Shown piece after piece: positions 27,720 through 39,731 of a stretch of DNA of 64,000 nucleotides (positions within the stretch are counted from its first letter, which is position 1; every line of letters starts with the position of its first letter). The notes below the pieces were generated by a model, which was not told the origin of the DNA, made no database searches, and saw only the letters and a list, made by a program, of their open reading frames with translations. The stretch lies in NCBI RefSeq assembly GCF_000948415.1, contig NZ_JYII01000003.1, forward strand, positions 62,001 to 126,000, in the 5' to 3' direction. A program made the position numbers and the translations under genes. This stretch comes from Thalassospira sp. HJ. Lineage in GTDB: Bacteria; Pseudomonadota; Alphaproteobacteria; Rhodospirillales; Thalassospiraceae.

Positions 27720-29237
27720 TCAATTCGCAGCCAGCTGGGCGGCTTGTGCCGCTGCAGCCTGGGCCGTTTCGACCTGGTTGACGAGGTTCTCAACCGAGAC
27801 ATGCATGATGTCGAGGAAGGAGACCGGATAGACCCCCATCCACAGAACGATGATCACCAGCGGTGCAAAGATAATCCATTCACGCGGGCTCAGATCGAGG
27901 ATGGTTTTCAGGTTCTCTTTGGTGAGTGCCCCGAAAATGATCCGGCGATAGAGATACAGCGCATAGGCCGCACCAAGGATCAGACCGGTCGCGGCAAAGA
28001 ATGCGACCCAGGTGTTGGCTTCGAACGCACCCAGAAGTGCGAGGATTTCACCAACGAACCCGCCCGTACCCGGCAGACCAACCGATGCCATGGTGAAGAA
28101 CATGAAGATCAGTGCATAGCTCGGCATGCGATGAACCAGACCGCCATAGGCGTCGATTTCGCGGGTATGGATACGGTCATAGACCACACCGACACACAGG
28201 AAGAGTGCACCGGAAACCACACCGTGGCTGAGCATCTGGAAGATCGAACCTTCGATACCATGCTGGTTAAAGGTAAACGCACCTACCGTCACGATACCCA
28301 TATGTGCGACCGACGAATATGCAATCAGCTTTTTCATGTCCTGCTGGGCAAGTGCGACCAGGGACGTATAGATGATAGCAACAATCGACAGCGTGAAGAC
28401 GAGCGGTGCGAAGGTTTCAGATGCCAGCGGCATCATCGGTAGCGAGAAACGCAGGAAACCGTAACCACCCATTTTCAAGAGCACGCCAGCCAGGATCACA
28501 GAACCTGCTGTTGGTGCCTCAACGTGGGCATCAGGCAGCCAGGTATGGACCGGCCACATCGGCACCTTAACAGCGAACGATGCGAAGAAGGCCAGCCACA
28601 GCCAGAGCTGCATGTTATAGGCGAAACCATATTCCATCAGGGTCGGGATATCGGTGGTGCCCGCTTCGAAATACATCGCAAGCAGTGCCACCAGCATCAG
28701 GACCGAGCCCAGCAGCGTATAGAGGAACAGCTTGAACGCGGCATAGACGCGACGCTGACCACCCCAGACGCCGATGATGATGAACATCGGGATCAGGACG
28801 CCTTCGAAGAACAGATAGAACAACAGACCGTCAAGGGCGCTGAACATACCGACCATCATCGTTTCAAGAACGAGGAAGGCGATCATGTATTCCTTCACGC
28901 GCTTCTGGATTGCTTCCCAAGCCGAGAGGATACAGATCGGCGTCAGGAAGGTCGCAAGCAGGACGAAGAGAACGGAAATACCGTCAACGCCCATGTGATA
29001 AGAAATGTTCAGACCCGGCATCCAGTCCGCCTGCTCGACGAACTGGAAATCTGCGGTCGTTGCATCGAAGTTCACCCACAGCATCAAGGATACGAGGAAG
29101 GTGAACCCCGAGGTCCAAAGCGCAACCCAACGGGAATTGCGGGCAACAGTCGCCTCCTCACCATTGATCAGCAGCAGCAGAGCTGCACCGACCAGCGGCA
29201 GGAAAGTGACGATCGAAAGAATTGGCCAATCACTCAT
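27720..29237 (-). CDS. nuoM: NADH-quinone oxidoreductase subunit M
   Basis: NuoM is the middle antiporter-like proton-pumping subunit of complex I. The 505-residue protein has about 14 membrane helices. Key features are [17 protein letters not shown] with the conserved helix-5 Glu, [29 protein letters not shown] split across the discontinuous helix 7 region, and [13 protein letters not shown]. It starts 6 bases after nuoL. Its end abuts the nuoN start region, suggesting translational coupling. Normal length. Confidence 0.96.
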   Translation of the reverse strand: MSDWPILSIVTFLPLVGAALLLLINGEEATVARNSRWVALWTSGFTFLVSLMLWVNFDATTADFQFVEQADWMPGLNISYHMGVDGISVLFVLLATFLTPICILSAWEAIQKRVKEYMIAFLVLETMMVGMFSALDGLLFYLFFEGVLIPMFIIIGVWGGQRRVYAAFKLFLYTLLGSVLMLVALLAMYFEAGTTDIPTLMEYGFAYNMQLWLWLAFFASFAVKVPMWPVHTWLPDAHVEAPTAGSVILAGVLLKMGGYGFLRFSLPMMPLASETFAPLVFTLSIVAIIYTSLVALAQQDMKKLIAYSSVAHMGIVTVGAFTFNQHGIEGSIFQMLSHGVVSGALFLCVGVVYDRIHTREIDAYGGLVHRMPSYALIFMFFTMASVGLPGTGGFVGEILALLGAFEANTWVAFFAATGLILGAAYALYLYRRIIFGALTKENLKTILDLSPREWIIFAPLVIIVLWMGVYPVSFLDIMHVSVENLVNQVETAQAAAAQAAQLAAN

Positions 29238-29243
29238 CGCCCG

Positions 29244-31247
29244 TTAACCCATCTTCCAAATTGTGTAGGAGACCAGCGCCGCAATGCCAATCAGCATCGC
29301 AAATGCATAGTGATAAACGAAACCACTCTGAATGGCGCTGACGCGACGTGCGATGTTACGGCAAGCGGCAGCAACACCATCCGGACCGCAACCATCAATG
29401 ATGGCACCATCCCCTGATTTCCAGAAGCCATAGCCCAAAGCAAAGGCCGGCTTGACGAAAATCTTGTCATAGAGTTCGTCGAAGTACCATTTGTTCAGCG
29501 CGAAGCGGTAAACACCGTTGAAGGTGTTGGCCAGCGTGCGCGGAAGCGTCGGTACAAGCTTGTACATGACAATCGCAAGCGACAGACCGGTGATCATGGC
29601 AACAAACGGTGCCCATTTCACCCAACCCGGAACATGGTGTGCATGTTCAAGCGCCTGATGGCCTTCAGCCATAAAGAGTGCGCCGTTCCAGAAGGCCAGC
29701 ATTTCTTCATAGTCGCCAACACCGAACCAATCCGATGCAAACCAACCAGCGAAGATCGCACCGACGGTCAGGAACAGAAGCGGACCGGTCATGACAGCCG
29801 GGCTTTCATGCACGTGCGCCATAGTCCGTTCATCAGCGCGCGGAGCACCGAAGAAGGTCAGGAAGATCAGACGCCAGCTATAGAACGAGGTCATCAAAGC
29901 GGCCAGGATCCCTGCCCAGAACGCGTACATGCCAACACCGGTGTGAGCCGCATAGGCACTTTCAAGGATAAGGTCCTTGGAATAGTATCCCGCGAAGCCC
30001 GGAACACCGGTAATCGCCAGCGTACCGATCACCATGACAGCGAAGGTCAGCGGGATCATTTTTGCGATGCCGCCCATCTTGCGCATGTCCTGTTCATCAG
30101 ACATTGCGTGGATAACCGAACCGGCACCAAGGAACAGAAGCGCCTTGAAGAAACCGTGCGTCATCAGGTGGAAGACACCCGCCGAATAAGCCGACACGCC
30201 GCAAGCAAAGAACATGTAGCCCAGCTGCGAACAGGTCGAATAGGCAATGACGCGTTTGATGTCGTTCTGAACACAGCCGATGGTCGCAGCGAAGAACGCC
30301 GTCGAGGCACCAACAATGGTCACGATCATCAGGGTGGTTTCAGCATATTCAAAGATCGGCGACAGACGCGCGACCATGAACACACCGGCCGTCACCATGG
30401 TTGCCGCGTGAATAAGTGCGGAAACCGGGGTCGGGCCTTCCATTGCGTCAGGAAGCCAGGTGTGCAGACCAAGCTGTGCCGATTTACCCATCGCGCCGAT
30501 GAACAGCAGGAAGCAGGTAATCTCAAGTGCGGAGAACTCATGGCCCAGGAACATCAGCGTCGCACCAGCGACTTCTTCGGCGTTGCCGAAGATGACGTCG
30601 AACTGAACGCTGTCGAACAGGACATAGACCGCAAAGATACCAAGGGCAAAGCCGAAGTCACCGACACGGTTGACGATGAAGGCTTTCATCGCAGCAGCCG
30701 AAGCCGACGGCTTGGAATACCAGAAACCGATCAGAAGATACGATGCTAGACCAACGCCCTCCCAGCCGAAGAACAGCTGGATCAGGTTGTCGGCGGTAAT
30801 CAGCATCAGCATCGCAAAGGTGAACAGGCTGAGATACGCCATGAAGCGCGGCTTGTCCGGGTCATGCGACATATAGCCGATGGAATAGATGTGAACCATC
30901 GAGGAAACGCCGGTCACAACGATCAGCATCACACAGGTCAGCGTATCAATACGCAGCGACCAGGACGCATCGAAGCTGCCCGAGGAAATCCAGGTAAACA
31001 GTTCAATCACAACCGGGTTGCCACCAAGGGCAACATCGACAAAGGCAAAGATCGAAATCACAAAGGCAATCACGACACCAGCTACGGTGATCAGCTGTGC
31101 CACGCGATCGGCCGAGGACACACCATGATGGTGATGGCCGTGGCTGTCATGCGGGGCATCTTTTGCTGCCGACATGCCGCCGACCAGCGTGATGACGCCT
31201 GCAAGGATTGCCGCGATCAGGGGCAGGAATACAATCAACGGATACAT
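29244..31247 (-). CDS. nuoL: NADH-quinone oxidoreductase subunit L
   Basis: NuoL is the distal proton-pumping subunit of complex I. The 667-residue protein has about 16 membrane helices, including the antiporter core ([58 protein letters not shown]). A C-terminal lateral helix ([16 protein letters not shown] region) runs along the membrane arm to the final anchor helix. A His-rich stretch (SHGHHHHG near residue 35) in the first loop is unusual but is common in related alphaproteobacteria. It is 7 bases downstream of nuoK. Confidence 0.96.
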   Translation of the reverse strand: MYPLIVFLPLIAAILAGVITLVGGMSAAKDAPHDSHGHHHHGVSSADRVAQLITVAGVVIAFVISIFAFVDVALGGNPVVIELFTWISSGSFDASWSLRIDTLTCVMLIVVTGVSSMVHIYSIGYMSHDPDKPRFMAYLSLFTFAMLMLITADNLIQLFFGWEGVGLASYLLIGFWYSKPSASAAAMKAFIVNRVGDFGFALGIFAVYVLFDSVQFDVIFGNAEEVAGATLMFLGHEFSALEITCFLLFIGAMGKSAQLGLHTWLPDAMEGPTPVSALIHAATMVTAGVFMVARLSPIFEYAETTLMIVTIVGASTAFFAATIGCVQNDIKRVIAYSTCSQLGYMFFACGVSAYSAGVFHLMTHGFFKALLFLGAGSVIHAMSDEQDMRKMGGIAKMIPLTFAVMVIGTLAITGVPGFAGYYSKDLILESAYAAHTGVGMYAFWAGILAALMTSFYSWRLIFLTFFGAPRADERTMAHVHESPAVMTGPLLFLTVGAIFAGWFASDWFGVGDYEEMLAFWNGALFMAEGHQALEHAHHVPGWVKWAPFVAMITGLSLAIVMYKLVPTLPRTLANTFNGVYRFALNKWYFDELYDKIFVKPAFALGYGFWKSGDGAIIDGCGPDGVAAACRNIARRVSAIQSGFVYHYAFAMLIGIAALVSYTIWKMG

Positions 31248-31254
31248 ATCTGCC

Positions 31255-31563
31255 TTACCCCTTCATCATGTTGATGTCTTCAACCGCGATGGTGCCGCGG
31301 TTACGGAAATAGACGACCAGGATCGCCAGACCAATTGCTGCTTCAGCCGCAGCAACCGTCAGAACGAAGATGGTAAAGACCTGTCCGACGAGGTCGCCGA
31401 GGAACGACGAGAACGCGACCAGATTGATATTGACCGCCAGCAGCATCAGCTCGATCGACATCATGATGATGATGACGTTCTTGCGGTTCATGAAGATGCC
31501 GAAGATCCCGAGTGTGAAAAGGATCGCCGCGACGGTCAGATAATGTGCAAGACCGATTTCCAT
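31255..31563 (-). CDS. nuoK: NADH-quinone oxidoreductase subunit K
   Basis: NuoK (MrpC-like) is a small membrane subunit of complex I with three helices. The 102-residue protein contains two conserved membrane glutamates, in [17 protein letters not shown] and [15 protein letters not shown], which take part in the central proton path. The ATG shares one base with the nuoJ stop. Typical length. Confidence 0.96.
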   Translation of the reverse strand: MEIGLAHYLTVAAILFTLGIFGIFMNRKNVIIIMMSIELMLLAVNINLVAFSSFLGDLVGQVFTIFVLTVAAAEAAIGLAILVVYFRNRGTIAVEDINMMKG

Positions 31564-32171
31564 CAGATCCCCCTTCCGACCGGAACTTTTTTGACTTCAA
31601 GCGTATCAGCGCGGGTACGCTTGACCTGCTCGGAGATTTTCTGACGACGGACACCTTCACGGTGACGCAGTGTCAGGACAATTGCGCCAATCATCGCAAC
31701 AAGCAGAACCAGACCAGCCGCCTGGAAGATGTATGCGTAATCGGTGTAGATCAGTTGACCGAGTGCTTCGACGTTGGTCAGCCCTGCCGGTGTCGGCTGC
31801 GCGAGAACCGCGACCGCCTCATCGGTTAGGGTCCAGCCAGCGCCAACCAGTGCCAGTTCAACGAACAGAACAACCGCGATCAGAATGCCGATCGGCAGGT
31901 AGTTCAGGAAGCCCTGACGCATCTCGACAAAGTTAATGTCGAGCATCATGACGACGAACAAGAACAGGACTGCAACCGCGCCGACATAGACGACGACGAG
32001 CAGCATGGCGAGAAACTCGGCACCCAGCAGGACGAAAAGTCCGGCTGCGTTAAAGAATGTCAAGATCAGCAACAGTACCGAATGCACCGGGTTGCGAACG
32101 GTCACAACCGCGGTCGCGGACAAAACCGCGACGGTAGCAAACAGGTAAAAAGCCAAAGCCTGTACGACCAT
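31563..32171 (-). CDS. nuoJ: NADH-quinone oxidoreductase subunit J
   Basis: NuoJ is a five-helix membrane subunit of complex I that sits near the quinone site. The 202-residue protein has the conserved start with [30 protein letters not shown] (broken helix 3 with pi-bulge region) and [17 protein letters not shown]. The C-terminus has a basic cytoplasmic tail. It is 83 bases downstream of nuoI and one base coupled to nuoK. Confidence 0.95.
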   Translation of the reverse strand: MVVQALAFYLFATVAVLSATAVVTVRNPVHSVLLLILTFFNAAGLFVLLGAEFLAMLLVVVYVGAVAVLFLFVVMMLDINFVEMRQGFLNYLPIGILIAVVLFVELALVGAGWTLTDEAVAVLAQPTPAGLTNVEALGQLIYTDYAYIFQAAGLVLLVAMIGAIVLTLRHREGVRRQKISEQVKRTRADTLEVKKVPVGRGI

Positions 32172-32254
32172 AAGGTACCCCCTTGGCGAACCGTTGCTGC
32201 CCCTTTGGCTGGCAACGGCCCATGAACTCTCTTTCTAACGATCAGACGCGACAC

Positions 32255-32743
32255 TTACCGATAAGGTGCGTCTGCCTCCAATCGTGCAGCAAGCTCGGCT
32301 TCCCAACGCTCGCCGTTTGCCAGGAGTTTGTCCTTGTCATAGAACAGCTCCTCGCGGTTTTCGGTTGCGAACTCGAAGTTCGGACCTTCGACGATGGCAT
32401 CCACCGGGCAGGCTTCTTCGCAGAAACCACAGTAAATGCATTTCGTCATATCAATGTCGTAACGCGTGGTACGACGCGAACCATCGTCGCGCGGCTCGAC
32501 CTCAATGGTGATGGCCTGTGCCGGGCAAATGGCTTCGCAAAGTTTACAGGCGATGCAACGCTCTTCCCCGTTCGGGTAACGGCGCAGTGCGTGTTCGCCA
32601 CGGAAACGCGGGCTCAGCGGGCCTTTTTCGTACGGGTAGTTGATCGTCACCTTGGGCTTGAACATGTACTTCAAGGTGAGCGCCATTCCCGAAACGAGTT
32701 CCGCGAGCAGGAAGCTCCGGGCCGTCCGATCTATAAATGACAT
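32255..32743 (-). CDS. nuoI: NADH-quinone oxidoreductase subunit I
   Basis: NuoI carries the two [4Fe-4S] clusters N6a and N6b of complex I. The 162-residue protein has an N-terminal amphipathic membrane-associated helix and two ferredoxin motifs, [12 protein letters not shown] and [12 protein letters not shown], each a CxxCxxCxxxCP arrangement. It lies 31 bases after nuoH. Typical length for alphaproteobacteria and the mitochondrial TYKY homologue. Confidence 0.97.
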   Translation of the reverse strand: MSFIDRTARSFLLAELVSGMALTLKYMFKPKVTINYPYEKGPLSPRFRGEHALRRYPNGEERCIACKLCEAICPAQAITIEVEPRDDGSRRTTRYDIDMTKCIYCGFCEEACPVDAIVEGPNFEFATENREELFYDKDKLLANGERWEAELAARLEADAPYR

Positions 32744-32774
32744 CGTTTACCTCTCTCTTTCCGATGCGCGGCGA

Positions 32775-33788
32775 TCAGGCCGGGACCTTGTCAAAAACAA
32801 CGAGGAACGTGGCAACCAGCATGACCCATGCGAAGGACAACGGCAGGAAGATTTTCCAGCCCAGACGCATCAGTTGGTCATAACGGTAACGCGGGAAGGT
32901 TGCACGGACCCACAGGAAGATGAACAGAACGAAGCAGATCTTGATGATGAACCAGATTGCGCCCGGGATGAATTCGAGGAACGGCAACGGCGCGCTCCAG
33001 CCACCCAGGAACAGAATGGCGCACAGGCCACTCATCAGGATCATGTTCGCGTATTCACCAAGGAAGAACAGCGCAAAGGTCATAGCCGAGTAATCGACGT
33101 TATAACCCGAGACCAGTTCGGCTTCCGCTTCGGGAAGGTCAAACGGTGCGCGGTTGGTTTCTGCCAGGATGGATACGATGAAGACGATGAACATCGGGAA
33201 GTGGTAAACGAAGTTCCATTCCCAGATACCACCGACCTGTCCGCGGACAATGTCGCTGAGGTTCAGCGAGCCGGTCGTCAGCAGGACCGAGATGATGATC
33301 AGGCCAATCGAAATCTCATACGAAACCATCTGGGCGCCGGAACGCAGCGCACCAAGGAAGGCGTATTTGGAGTTCGATGCCCAACCGGCCATCACGATAC
33401 CGTACACACCCAGCGAAGAAATCGCGAAGATGTAAAGAATACCGACATTCAGATCGGCCAGAACCATGCCTTCGTCGAACGGGATAACCGCCCAGGCGAT
33501 GATTGCCAGAATAAAGGTCAGCATCGGAGCGATAATGAACACGCCCTTGTTCGCGCTGCTCGGAATGATTGTTTCTTTCAGAAACAGCTTCAAACCATCG
33601 GCAAGCGGCTGCAGAAGGCCAAACGGCCCCACAACGTTCGGGCCCTTACGGAGCTGAATAGCACCGATAACCTTACGCTCGGCGTAGGTCAGATAGGCGA
33701 CAGCACCCAGCAGCGGCAGGACAATCGCCAGAATTTTGGCGACGATCCAGACGAGCGGTTCAATATATCCGTCCCAAAGAAGTTCCAT
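32775..33788 (-). CDS. nuoH: NADH-quinone oxidoreductase subunit H
   Basis: NuoH anchors the matrix arm of complex I and lines the quinone tunnel. The 337-residue protein has eight membrane helices. The charged loop [21 protein letters not shown] near residue 45 and the acidic loop [22 protein letters not shown] near residue 210 are the family signatures. Its start is 87 bases after the nuoG stop, the longest gap in the operon, and that gap contains two inverted repeats. Confidence 0.97.
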   Translation of the reverse strand: MELLWDGYIEPLVWIVAKILAIVLPLLGAVAYLTYAERKVIGAIQLRKGPNVVGPFGLLQPLADGLKLFLKETIIPSSANKGVFIIAPMLTFILAIIAWAVIPFDEGMVLADLNVGILYIFAISSLGVYGIVMAGWASNSKYAFLGALRSGAQMVSYEISIGLIIISVLLTTGSLNLSDIVRGQVGGIWEWNFVYHFPMFIVFIVSILAETNRAPFDLPEAEAELVSGYNVDYSAMTFALFFLGEYANMILMSGLCAILFLGGWSAPLPFLEFIPGAIWFIIKICFVLFIFLWVRATFPRYRYDQLMRLGWKIFLPLSFAWVMLVATFLVVFDKVPA

Positions 33789-33814
33789 CGGTCAAACCGT
33801 ATCTTTTGCGTTTC

Positions 33815-33868
33815 GTCCCAAAATTGGGACACCCCCTTGCGGGATGAGCGACGATCAGATCGTCGCTC
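33815..33868 (-). other. Two hairpins in the nuoG-nuoH gap
   Basis: A perfect 10-bp stem with a 3-base loop (GAGCGACGAT / ATCGTCGCTC, 33846-33868) and a second inverted repeat (GTCCCAA-AA-TTGGGAC, 33815-33830) fill most of the space after nuoG. Neither has a uridine run, so they look like RNA-processing or stability elements inside the operon rather than terminators. Confidence 0.55.
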
Positions 33869-33875
33869 CCCTTAC

Positions 33876-35936
33876 TCAGGCAACCTTCTCGGCAGCCGCA
33901 TCCTTGACAAAGGCCTCAGTACATTTGGCCATCGTCACCGATGCACGGCTGATCGGGTCGGTCATATAGAAATTGCGAACCGGCGAGGTGAAGCCATCGG
34001 ACTTCATGTCGCCTGCCTTGCCGAAATCGGTCCATTCCGCCTTGGTCGGAACGTTCAGCGACGCGAAGGTCGGGCTGAGTTCCACCATGCGTTCACGAAC
34101 AGCATCGATATTGTTGTATGGCAGGGTCAGATCGAGCGCACCGGAAAGTGCACGGACAATCGCCCAGTCCTCACGCGCGTCACCAACCGGGAAGATCGCA
34201 CGCCAGCCCTGCTGGGCGCGGCCTTCGGTGTTGACATACGTGCCGTTCTTTTCGGTGTAGGCAGCACCCGGCAGGATCACGTCCGCTGCCTGTGCACCGG
34301 CATCGCCCATCGCACCCTGGTAAATGACAAATGCCTTTTCCAGTTTGCTCATGTCGACTTCGTCGGCACCGAGAAGATAGACAACTTCGATATCGCCTTT
34401 GGCAGCGCCATCGAGAATGTCGTTGGTTGCAAGACCGCCCTCGCCCGGCACGAAGCCAAGATCAAGACCGCCAACACGCGACGCTGCGGTGTGCAGAACG
34501 TTGAAACCGTTCCATTCACCAGCAACCATGCCGTATTTCTCGGCAATTGCGCGGGTCGCTGCGAGAACAGCATCGCCGTCTTCACGGTTCAGCGCGCCCA
34601 TGCCAACGATGATCATCGGCTTTTCAGCAGCTTTGAGAACCTTGGCGAAGTCGTTCTTGCCATCCAGGATTTCCTGAAGGGTGTCCGGACCGGCACCAAG
34701 ATAATCGTTCTTGTAGGTCGGATCCCACTTTTCACCGATGATGCCGACTTTGAAATCACCGGCCGTCGAACGCCAGCGCTTACGCAGGCGGGAATTGATG
34801 ATCGGTGCTTCGGCACGAACATTGGCACCAACGATCAGGCAGGCATCTGCCTCGTCAATGCCAGCAATGGTGCTGTTGAAGATATAGGAAGCACGCGGGC
34901 CGCCAATCTTCGATCCGTCCTGACGACAATCAAGGTTCGCCGAACCCAGCTTGCCCATCAGATCTTTCAGCGCCGTCATCGATTCACAATCGACCGTGTC
35001 ACCAGCAAGGGCGGCAATCTTTTTGCCATCCAGCCCGGCAACCTTCGCCTTGATCGCAGCAAATGCTTCGTCCCAGCTTGCCGGCTGCAGTTTGCCATCC
35101 TTGCGAACATACGGACGGTCAAGACGCTGACGCTTCAGGCCGTCAATGGCATAACGGGTTTTGTCCGAAATCCATTCTTCGTTGATGTCTTCGTTGGTGC
35201 GCGGCAGAACGCGCAGCACTTCGCCGGTACGGGCATCGATACGAATGTTCGAGCCAACCGCGTCCATGACATCGACGCTATCGGTTTTCTTGAGCTCCCA
35301 CGGACGCGCGGTGAACGCATACGGCTTGGAGGTCAGAGCCCCGACCGGGCAAAGGTCAACCAGGTTGCCCGACAGTTCGGAGTTGATTGACGCTTCGATA
35401 TACGGTCCGACCTCGGTGTCCTCGCCACGGTAGACAGCACCCATGGTGCCGACACCGGCGACTTCCTCGGAGAAGCGAACGCAGCGCGTGCAGTGAATGC
35501 AACGGGTCATGATCGTTTTGACGATCGGGCCCAGTTCCTTGTCCTTCACGGCACGTTTTTTCTCGGCGTAACGTGAAGAGTCAAAACCATAGGCCATAGC
35601 CTGGTCCTGCAGGTCACATTCACCGCCCTGGTCACAAATCGGGCAATCCAGCGGATGGTTGATCAGCAGGAATTCCATCACGCCATTGCGTGCTTTCTTG
35701 ACCAGATCGGAATCGGTTTTGATCACCATTCCATCTGCCGCAGGCATGGCACAGGATGCGACCGGTTTCGGCGCACGTTCCATTTCCACCAGACACATAC
35801 GGCAGTTGCCGGCGATTGACAGGCGTTCGTGATAGCAGAAACGCGGGATTTCCTTACCGGCCTCTTCACAGGCCTGAAGGACTGTCGCCCCGGCTTCTAC
35901 TTCAACTTCAATACCGTCAACTGTTAGTTTCGGCAT
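33876..35936 (-). CDS. nuoG: NADH-quinone oxidoreductase subunit G
   Basis: NuoG is the large iron-sulfur subunit of the complex I electron-input arm. The 686-residue protein has an N-terminal [2Fe-2S] ferredoxin domain (RFCYHERLSIAGNCRMCLVE) and the His-ligated cluster segment (HPLDCPICDQGGECDLQ). A CIHCTRCVRFSEE motif with LVDLCPVGALTSKP follows. The molybdopterin-oxidoreductase-like domain, which carries no cofactor here, fills the rest. The extra N7 cluster Cys motif of E. coli NuoG is not seen, as is usual for alphaproteobacterial and mitochondrial forms. Confidence 0.97.
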   Translation of the reverse strand: MPKLTVDGIEVEVEAGATVLQACEEAGKEIPRFCYHERLSIAGNCRMCLVEMERAPKPVASCAMPAADGMVIKTDSDLVKKARNGVMEFLLINHPLDCPICDQGGECDLQDQAMAYGFDSSRYAEKKRAVKDKELGPIVKTIMTRCIHCTRCVRFSEEVAGVGTMGAVYRGEDTEVGPYIEASINSELSGNLVDLCPVGALTSKPYAFTARPWELKKTDSVDVMDAVGSNIRIDARTGEVLRVLPRTNEDINEEWISDKTRYAIDGLKRQRLDRPYVRKDGKLQPASWDEAFAAIKAKVAGLDGKKIAALAGDTVDCESMTALKDLMGKLGSANLDCRQDGSKIGGPRASYIFNSTIAGIDEADACLIVGANVRAEAPIINSRLRKRWRSTAGDFKVGIIGEKWDPTYKNDYLGAGPDTLQEILDGKNDFAKVLKAAEKPMIIVGMGALNREDGDAVLAATRAIAEKYGMVAGEWNGFNVLHTAASRVGGLDLGFVPGEGGLATNDILDGAAKGDIEVVYLLGADEVDMSKLEKAFVIYQGAMGDAGAQAADVILPGAAYTEKNGTYVNTEGRAQQGWRAIFPVGDAREDWAIVRALSGALDLTLPYNNIDAVRERMVELSPTFASLNVPTKAEWTDFGKAGDMKSDGFTSPVRNFYMTDPISRASVTMAKCTEAFVKDAAAEKVA

Positions 35937-35963
35937 GTCTCAATCCCTCTCAACAGGCCTCTC

Positions 35964-37244
35964 TCAGGCCGCGATCCGTGCGCGATATTCCTTGATCCGA
36001 CGTTCCATTTCGGGACGGAAATGACGGATAAGGCCCTGAATCGGCCATGCAGCAGCATCGCCAAGCGCACAAATGGTGTGGCCTTCGACCTGTTTGGTCA
36101 CATCCCACAACAGATCAATCTCATCGAGCGTGGCTTCGCCGCGGACCATGCGCGCCATCATGCGCATCATCCAGCCGGTACCTTCACGGCACGGCGTGCA
36201 CTGACCACAGCTTTCATGCTTGTAGAATTCCGACAGACGCGCGATCGCATAGACAATGTCAGTCGACTTGTCCATGACGATCACAGCCGCCGTACCAAGA
36301 CCCGAGCCCACTTCACGCAGACCATCGAAGTCCATCAGCACGTCGTCGCAGACGTCTTTTGGCATCAGCGGAACCGAAGAACCGCCCGGGATAACCGCAA
36401 GAAGGTTGTCCCAGCCGCCACGAACGCCGCCGCAATGCTTTTCGATCAGTTCCTTGAGCGGAATGCTCATGGCTTCTTCGACAGTGCACGGCTTTTCAAC
36501 GTGGCCGGAAATGGCAAACAGCTTGGTGCCGTGGTTGTTTTCACGACCGAAGCTCGAGAACCACGAACCGCCACGACGCAGAATGGTCGGAACGGCGGCA
36601 ATCGATTCAACGTTGTTCACCGTGGTCGGGCAACCATACAGACCGGCGTTCGCAGGGAACGGCGGCTTGAGGCGCGGCTGACCTTTTTTACCTTCGATAC
36701 TTTCGATCAGGGCGGTTTCTTCGCCGCAGATGTAAGCACCGGCACCGAGATGCAGGTAAAGGTCAAAGTCCCAACCCGAACCACAGGCGTTTTTACCGAT
36801 CAGACCGGCATCATATGCCTCGTCGATCGCGCGCTGAAGGTTGGATGCCTCGTGATAGAACTCACCACGGATATAGATATAGGCTGCATGCGCATTCATC
36901 GCGAAGCTGGCCAGAAGGCAACCTTCGACCAGGGTGTGCGGATCATTGCGCATGATTTCACGGTCTTTACAGGTACCCGGTTCGCCTTCATCGGCGTTGA
37001 CAACCAGGTAGCTCGGACGACCGTCAGATTCCTTGGGCATGAAGGACCATTTCAGGCCAGTCGGGAAGCCAGCGCCCCCACGACCACGCATACCGGATGC
37101 TTTCATCTCGTCGATGATCCAGTCACGGCCTTTTTCGATCAATGCCTTGGTACCATCCCAGTTACCACGGGACTGCGCGCCTTTAAGGCCGAAATCCTGG
37201 AAACCATACAGGTTGGTAAAGATACGATCCTTATCCTGCAGCAT
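35964..37244 (-). CDS. nuoF: NADH-quinone oxidoreductase subunit F
   Basis: NuoF binds NADH, FMN and the first [4Fe-4S] cluster (N3) of complex I. The 426-residue protein has the nucleotide loop [31 protein letters not shown], and [19 protein letters not shown]. The C-terminal cluster motif [12 protein letters not shown] with the fourth ligand in [13 protein letters not shown] completes the site. The ATG at 37244 lies just past the nuoE stop and matches the family; the frame stays open 18 more codons into nuoE. Normal length. Confidence 0.97.
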   Translation of the reverse strand: MLQDKDRIFTNLYGFQDFGLKGAQSRGNWDGTKALIEKGRDWIIDEMKASGMRGRGGAGFPTGLKWSFMPKESDGRPSYLVVNADEGEPGTCKDREIMRNDPHTLVEGCLLASFAMNAHAAYIYIRGEFYHEASNLQRAIDEAYDAGLIGKNACGSGWDFDLYLHLGAGAYICGEETALIESIEGKKGQPRLKPPFPANAGLYGCPTTVNNVESIAAVPTILRRGGSWFSSFGRENNHGTKLFAISGHVEKPCTVEEAMSIPLKELIEKHCGGVRGGWDNLLAVIPGGSSVPLMPKDVCDDVLMDFDGLREVGSGLGTAAVIVMDKSTDIVYAIARLSEFYKHESCGQCTPCREGTGWMMRMMARMVRGEATLDEIDLLWDVTKQVEGHTICALGDAAAWPIQGLIRHFRPEMERRIKEYRARIAA

Positions 37245-37245
37245 A

Positions 37246-37908
37246 TCAGGCGTCCCCTTCGCTTGCATCAGCGTCCTGCGGGGCTGCACCGCAGCCACAG
37301 AATGCCTTCAGAACCTTCGGACCATCGATCGGCTCACACCCTTTGCGGCCGCTCTGCGGGCCGGTTTTCGGCTTCTCGCCCTTTTTGAGGGCATCGAGGA
37401 TGGCCTTGGTGCTTTCCGCAGTCAGGTCTTCGTAATAATCGTCGTTAATCTGCATCATCGGGGCGTTAACACACGCACCAAGGCATTCAACTTCGATCAT
37501 GGTGAACTGACCGTCTTCGGTGGTTTCGCCAACGCCGATGCCGAGTTCCTTTTTGCAGGTATCGACAACGTCGGCAGAACCGCGAAGCCAGCACGGGGTC
37601 GTGGTGCAGACCTGGATGAAGTTCTTACCCACCGGGGCAAGGTTATACATCGTATAGAAGGTCGCGACCTCGTAGACGCGAATGGCCGGCATTTCGAGCA
37701 TGTCGGCAATGTAATCCATTGCGACGGTCGGAACCCAGTTACCCTCGGTCTGACGCTGTGCCAGATCAAGCAGCGGCATGACCGCGCTCTGCTGGCGGCC
37801 TTCCGGATACTTGGCGATGATCTTCTTTGCCTTTTCCTGATTTTCAGGCGTGAAAGCAAAGCTGGTCGGTTGAAGCTCTTTCGGAGCTGGTCTTCTCAAA
37901 TGGCTCAT
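37246..37908 (-). CDS. nuoE: NADH-quinone oxidoreductase subunit E
   Basis: NuoE carries the off-path [2Fe-2S] cluster N1a. The 220-residue protein has a thioredoxin-like fold with ligands in [11 protein letters not shown] and [17 protein letters not shown] helical N-terminal part includes [18 protein letters not shown]. The C-terminus beyond about residue 165 is a lysine- and glycine-rich extension that ends in acidic residues ([10 protein letters not shown]), longer than in E. coli. The start overlaps the nuoD stop by 4 bases. Confidence 0.96.
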   Translation of the reverse strand: MSHLRRPAPKELQPTSFAFTPENQEKAKKIIAKYPEGRQQSAVMPLLDLAQRQTEGNWVPTVAMDYIADMLEMPAIRVYEVATFYTMYNLAPVGKNFIQVCTTTPCWLRGSADVVDTCKKELGIGVGETTEDGQFTMIEVECLGACVNAPMMQINDDYYEDLTAESTKAILDALKKGEKPKTGPQSGRKGCEPIDGPKVLKAFCGCGAAPQDADASEGDA

Positions 37909-39083
37909 CGGTCAATCTCACCGAACACGATATCTAGCGACCCGATATTGGCAACGACGTCGGCCAACATGTGACCTTTGGACATAAAGTCGAGGCCTTG
38001 GAGATGCGGGAACCCCGGGGCGCGGATTTTGCAGCGATACGGACGGTTCGAGCCATCCGAAACAAGATACACACCAAACTCGCCCTTCGGTGCCTCGACC
38101 GCGGCGTAGCATTCGCCGGCCGGTACGTGGAAACCTTCGGTGAAGAGTTTGAAGTGGTGAATAAGGGCTTCCATCGAACGCTTCATCTGAGCGCGCGACG
38201 GCGGTGCCACTTTATTGTTTTCAACAATAACAGGACCATCCGGCATATTTTTGATGGCCTGCTTGATGATTTTCAGCGACTGCCACATTTCTTCAAAGCG
38301 GACAAGGAAGCGGTCATAGCAATCGCCGTTCTTGCCGACAGGAATGTCGAAGTCGAAATCTTCATACGAGTCATAAGGCTGCGATTTACGCAGATCCCAT
38401 GCCATACCCGATGCACGAATGTTCGGACCGGTGAAGCCCCAATCAAGGGCCTCTTCCGCACTGACGATCCCGATATCAACCGTACGCTGTTTGAAGATAC
38501 GGTTGCCCGTCAGAACGCGGTCAAAGTCCTTCAGGAAGACTTCGTACTGATCTGCCCAGGCATCGATATCATCGAGCAAACCGGCCGGAAGATCGGCAGC
38601 AACGCCGCCCGGACGGAAATAGTTGGCGTGAAGACGAGCACCACAGGCGCGCTCATAGAATTCCATGAGCTTTTCACGTTCTTCGAAGCCCCACAGAAGC
38701 GGGGTCATCGCACCAACGTCCAGTGCAAACGCGGTCAGGTTCAGAATGTGGTTCAGAATACGACCGATTTCCGCATAGAGAACGCGGATATACTGGGCAC
38801 GCTTGGGCACTTCGACGCCCATCAGCTTTTCGATGGCCAGGCAATATGCATGTTCCTGGTTCATCGGTGCGACATAGTCGAGACGGTCGAAATACGGGGT
38901 CGCCTGAATATAGCTCTTATATTCGATCAGCTTTTCCGTACCACGGTGCAGAAGACCAATATGCGGGTCGGAACGTTCGACGACTTCGCCATCCATTTCC
39001 AGAACCAAACGCAGAACGCCGTGCGCCGCAGGGTGCTGCGGGCCGAAGTTCATGGTCATGTTTTTGATTTTTTGTTCGGACAT
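37905..39083 (-). CDS. nuoD: NADH-quinone oxidoreductase subunit D
   Basis: NuoD is the 49-kDa subunit that forms the quinone head-group site with NuoB. The 392-residue protein shows the family segments [22 protein letters not shown], which holds the conserved His pair near the quinone, as well as [19 protein letters not shown] and [14 protein letters not shown], and the C-terminal DIVFGEIDR. Unlike E. coli, where nuoC and nuoD are fused, it is separate from nuoC; the two share one base. Confidence 0.97.
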   Translation of the reverse strand: MSEQKIKNMTMNFGPQHPAAHGVLRLVLEMDGEVVERSDPHIGLLHRGTEKLIEYKSYIQATPYFDRLDYVAPMNQEHAYCLAIEKLMGVEVPKRAQYIRVLYAEIGRILNHILNLTAFALDVGAMTPLLWGFEEREKLMEFYERACGARLHANYFRPGGVAADLPAGLLDDIDAWADQYEVFLKDFDRVLTGNRIFKQRTVDIGIVSAEEALDWGFTGPNIRASGMAWDLRKSQPYDSYEDFDFDIPVGKNGDCYDRFLVRFEEMWQSLKIIKQAIKNMPDGPVIVENNKVAPPSRAQMKRSMEALIHHFKLFTEGFHVPAGECYAAVEAPKGEFGVYLVSDGSNRPYRCKIRAPGFPHLQGLDFMSKGHMLADVVANIGSLDIVFGEIDR

Positions 39084-39712
39084 CAGGCGTTGCCCTCCGC
39101 CTTTTCATCACCCGGAAGAACATGCTGGATGCCTTCCCACGGGCTTTCGAAATCGAAATTACGGAAATCCTGAACCAGTTTGACCGGCTCGTAGACAACA
39201 CGCTTCTGTTCATCGTCATAACGCACTTCGACATACCCGGTCAGCGGGAAGTCTTTACGCAGCGGATGACCTTCGAAACCGTAATCGGTCAGGATACGGC
39301 GGGGATCCGGATGATCGGCGAAGAAGATACCGTACATGTCCCACGCTTCGCGCTCGAACCAGTCGGCGGCGCTGAAAAGCGAGACACAGCTTGGTACCGG
39401 GGTGTCTTCGTCGGTGCGGACCTTCACACGAATGCGCAGGTTATGCTTCAGAGACAGCAGGTGATAGACGACGTCGAAACGTTCGGTACGTTCCGGATAG
39501 TCGGCACCACAAACATCAATCAGCTGCTTGAACAAGCAGCCGGTATCATCCCGAAGGAAGGTCAGAACTTTAAGGATATCATCGCGCTTGGCGACGATGG
39601 TCAACTCGCCGTAACGAATCTCGCTTTCGAGAATTTCGTTGGCCAGCTGGGACGCCACCAGATCTTTCAGATCTTTCAAAGCAGCGCTGTTATCGCTGAG
39701 CAGTTCGCTCAT
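39083..39712 (-). CDS. nuoC: NADH-quinone oxidoreductase subunit C
   Basis: NuoC is the 30-kDa peripheral subunit of complex I. The 209-residue protein carries the signature [39 protein letters not shown], split in nature between membrane-facing helix and loop. The C-terminal [20 protein letters not shown] is typical of the alphaproteobacterial and mitochondrial form. It starts 19 bases after the nuoB stop. Confidence 0.96.
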   Translation of the reverse strand: MSELLSDNSAALKDLKDLVASQLANEILESEIRYGELTIVAKRDDILKVLTFLRDDTGCLFKQLIDVCGADYPERTERFDVVYHLLSLKHNLRIRVKVRTDEDTPVPSCVSLFSAADWFEREAWDMYGIFFADHPDPRRILTDYGFEGHPLRKDFPLTGYVEVRYDDEQKRVVYEPVKLVQDFRNFDFESPWEGIQHVLPGDEKAEGNA

Positions 39713-39731
39713 GCAAGCCCCCTATTACGGA

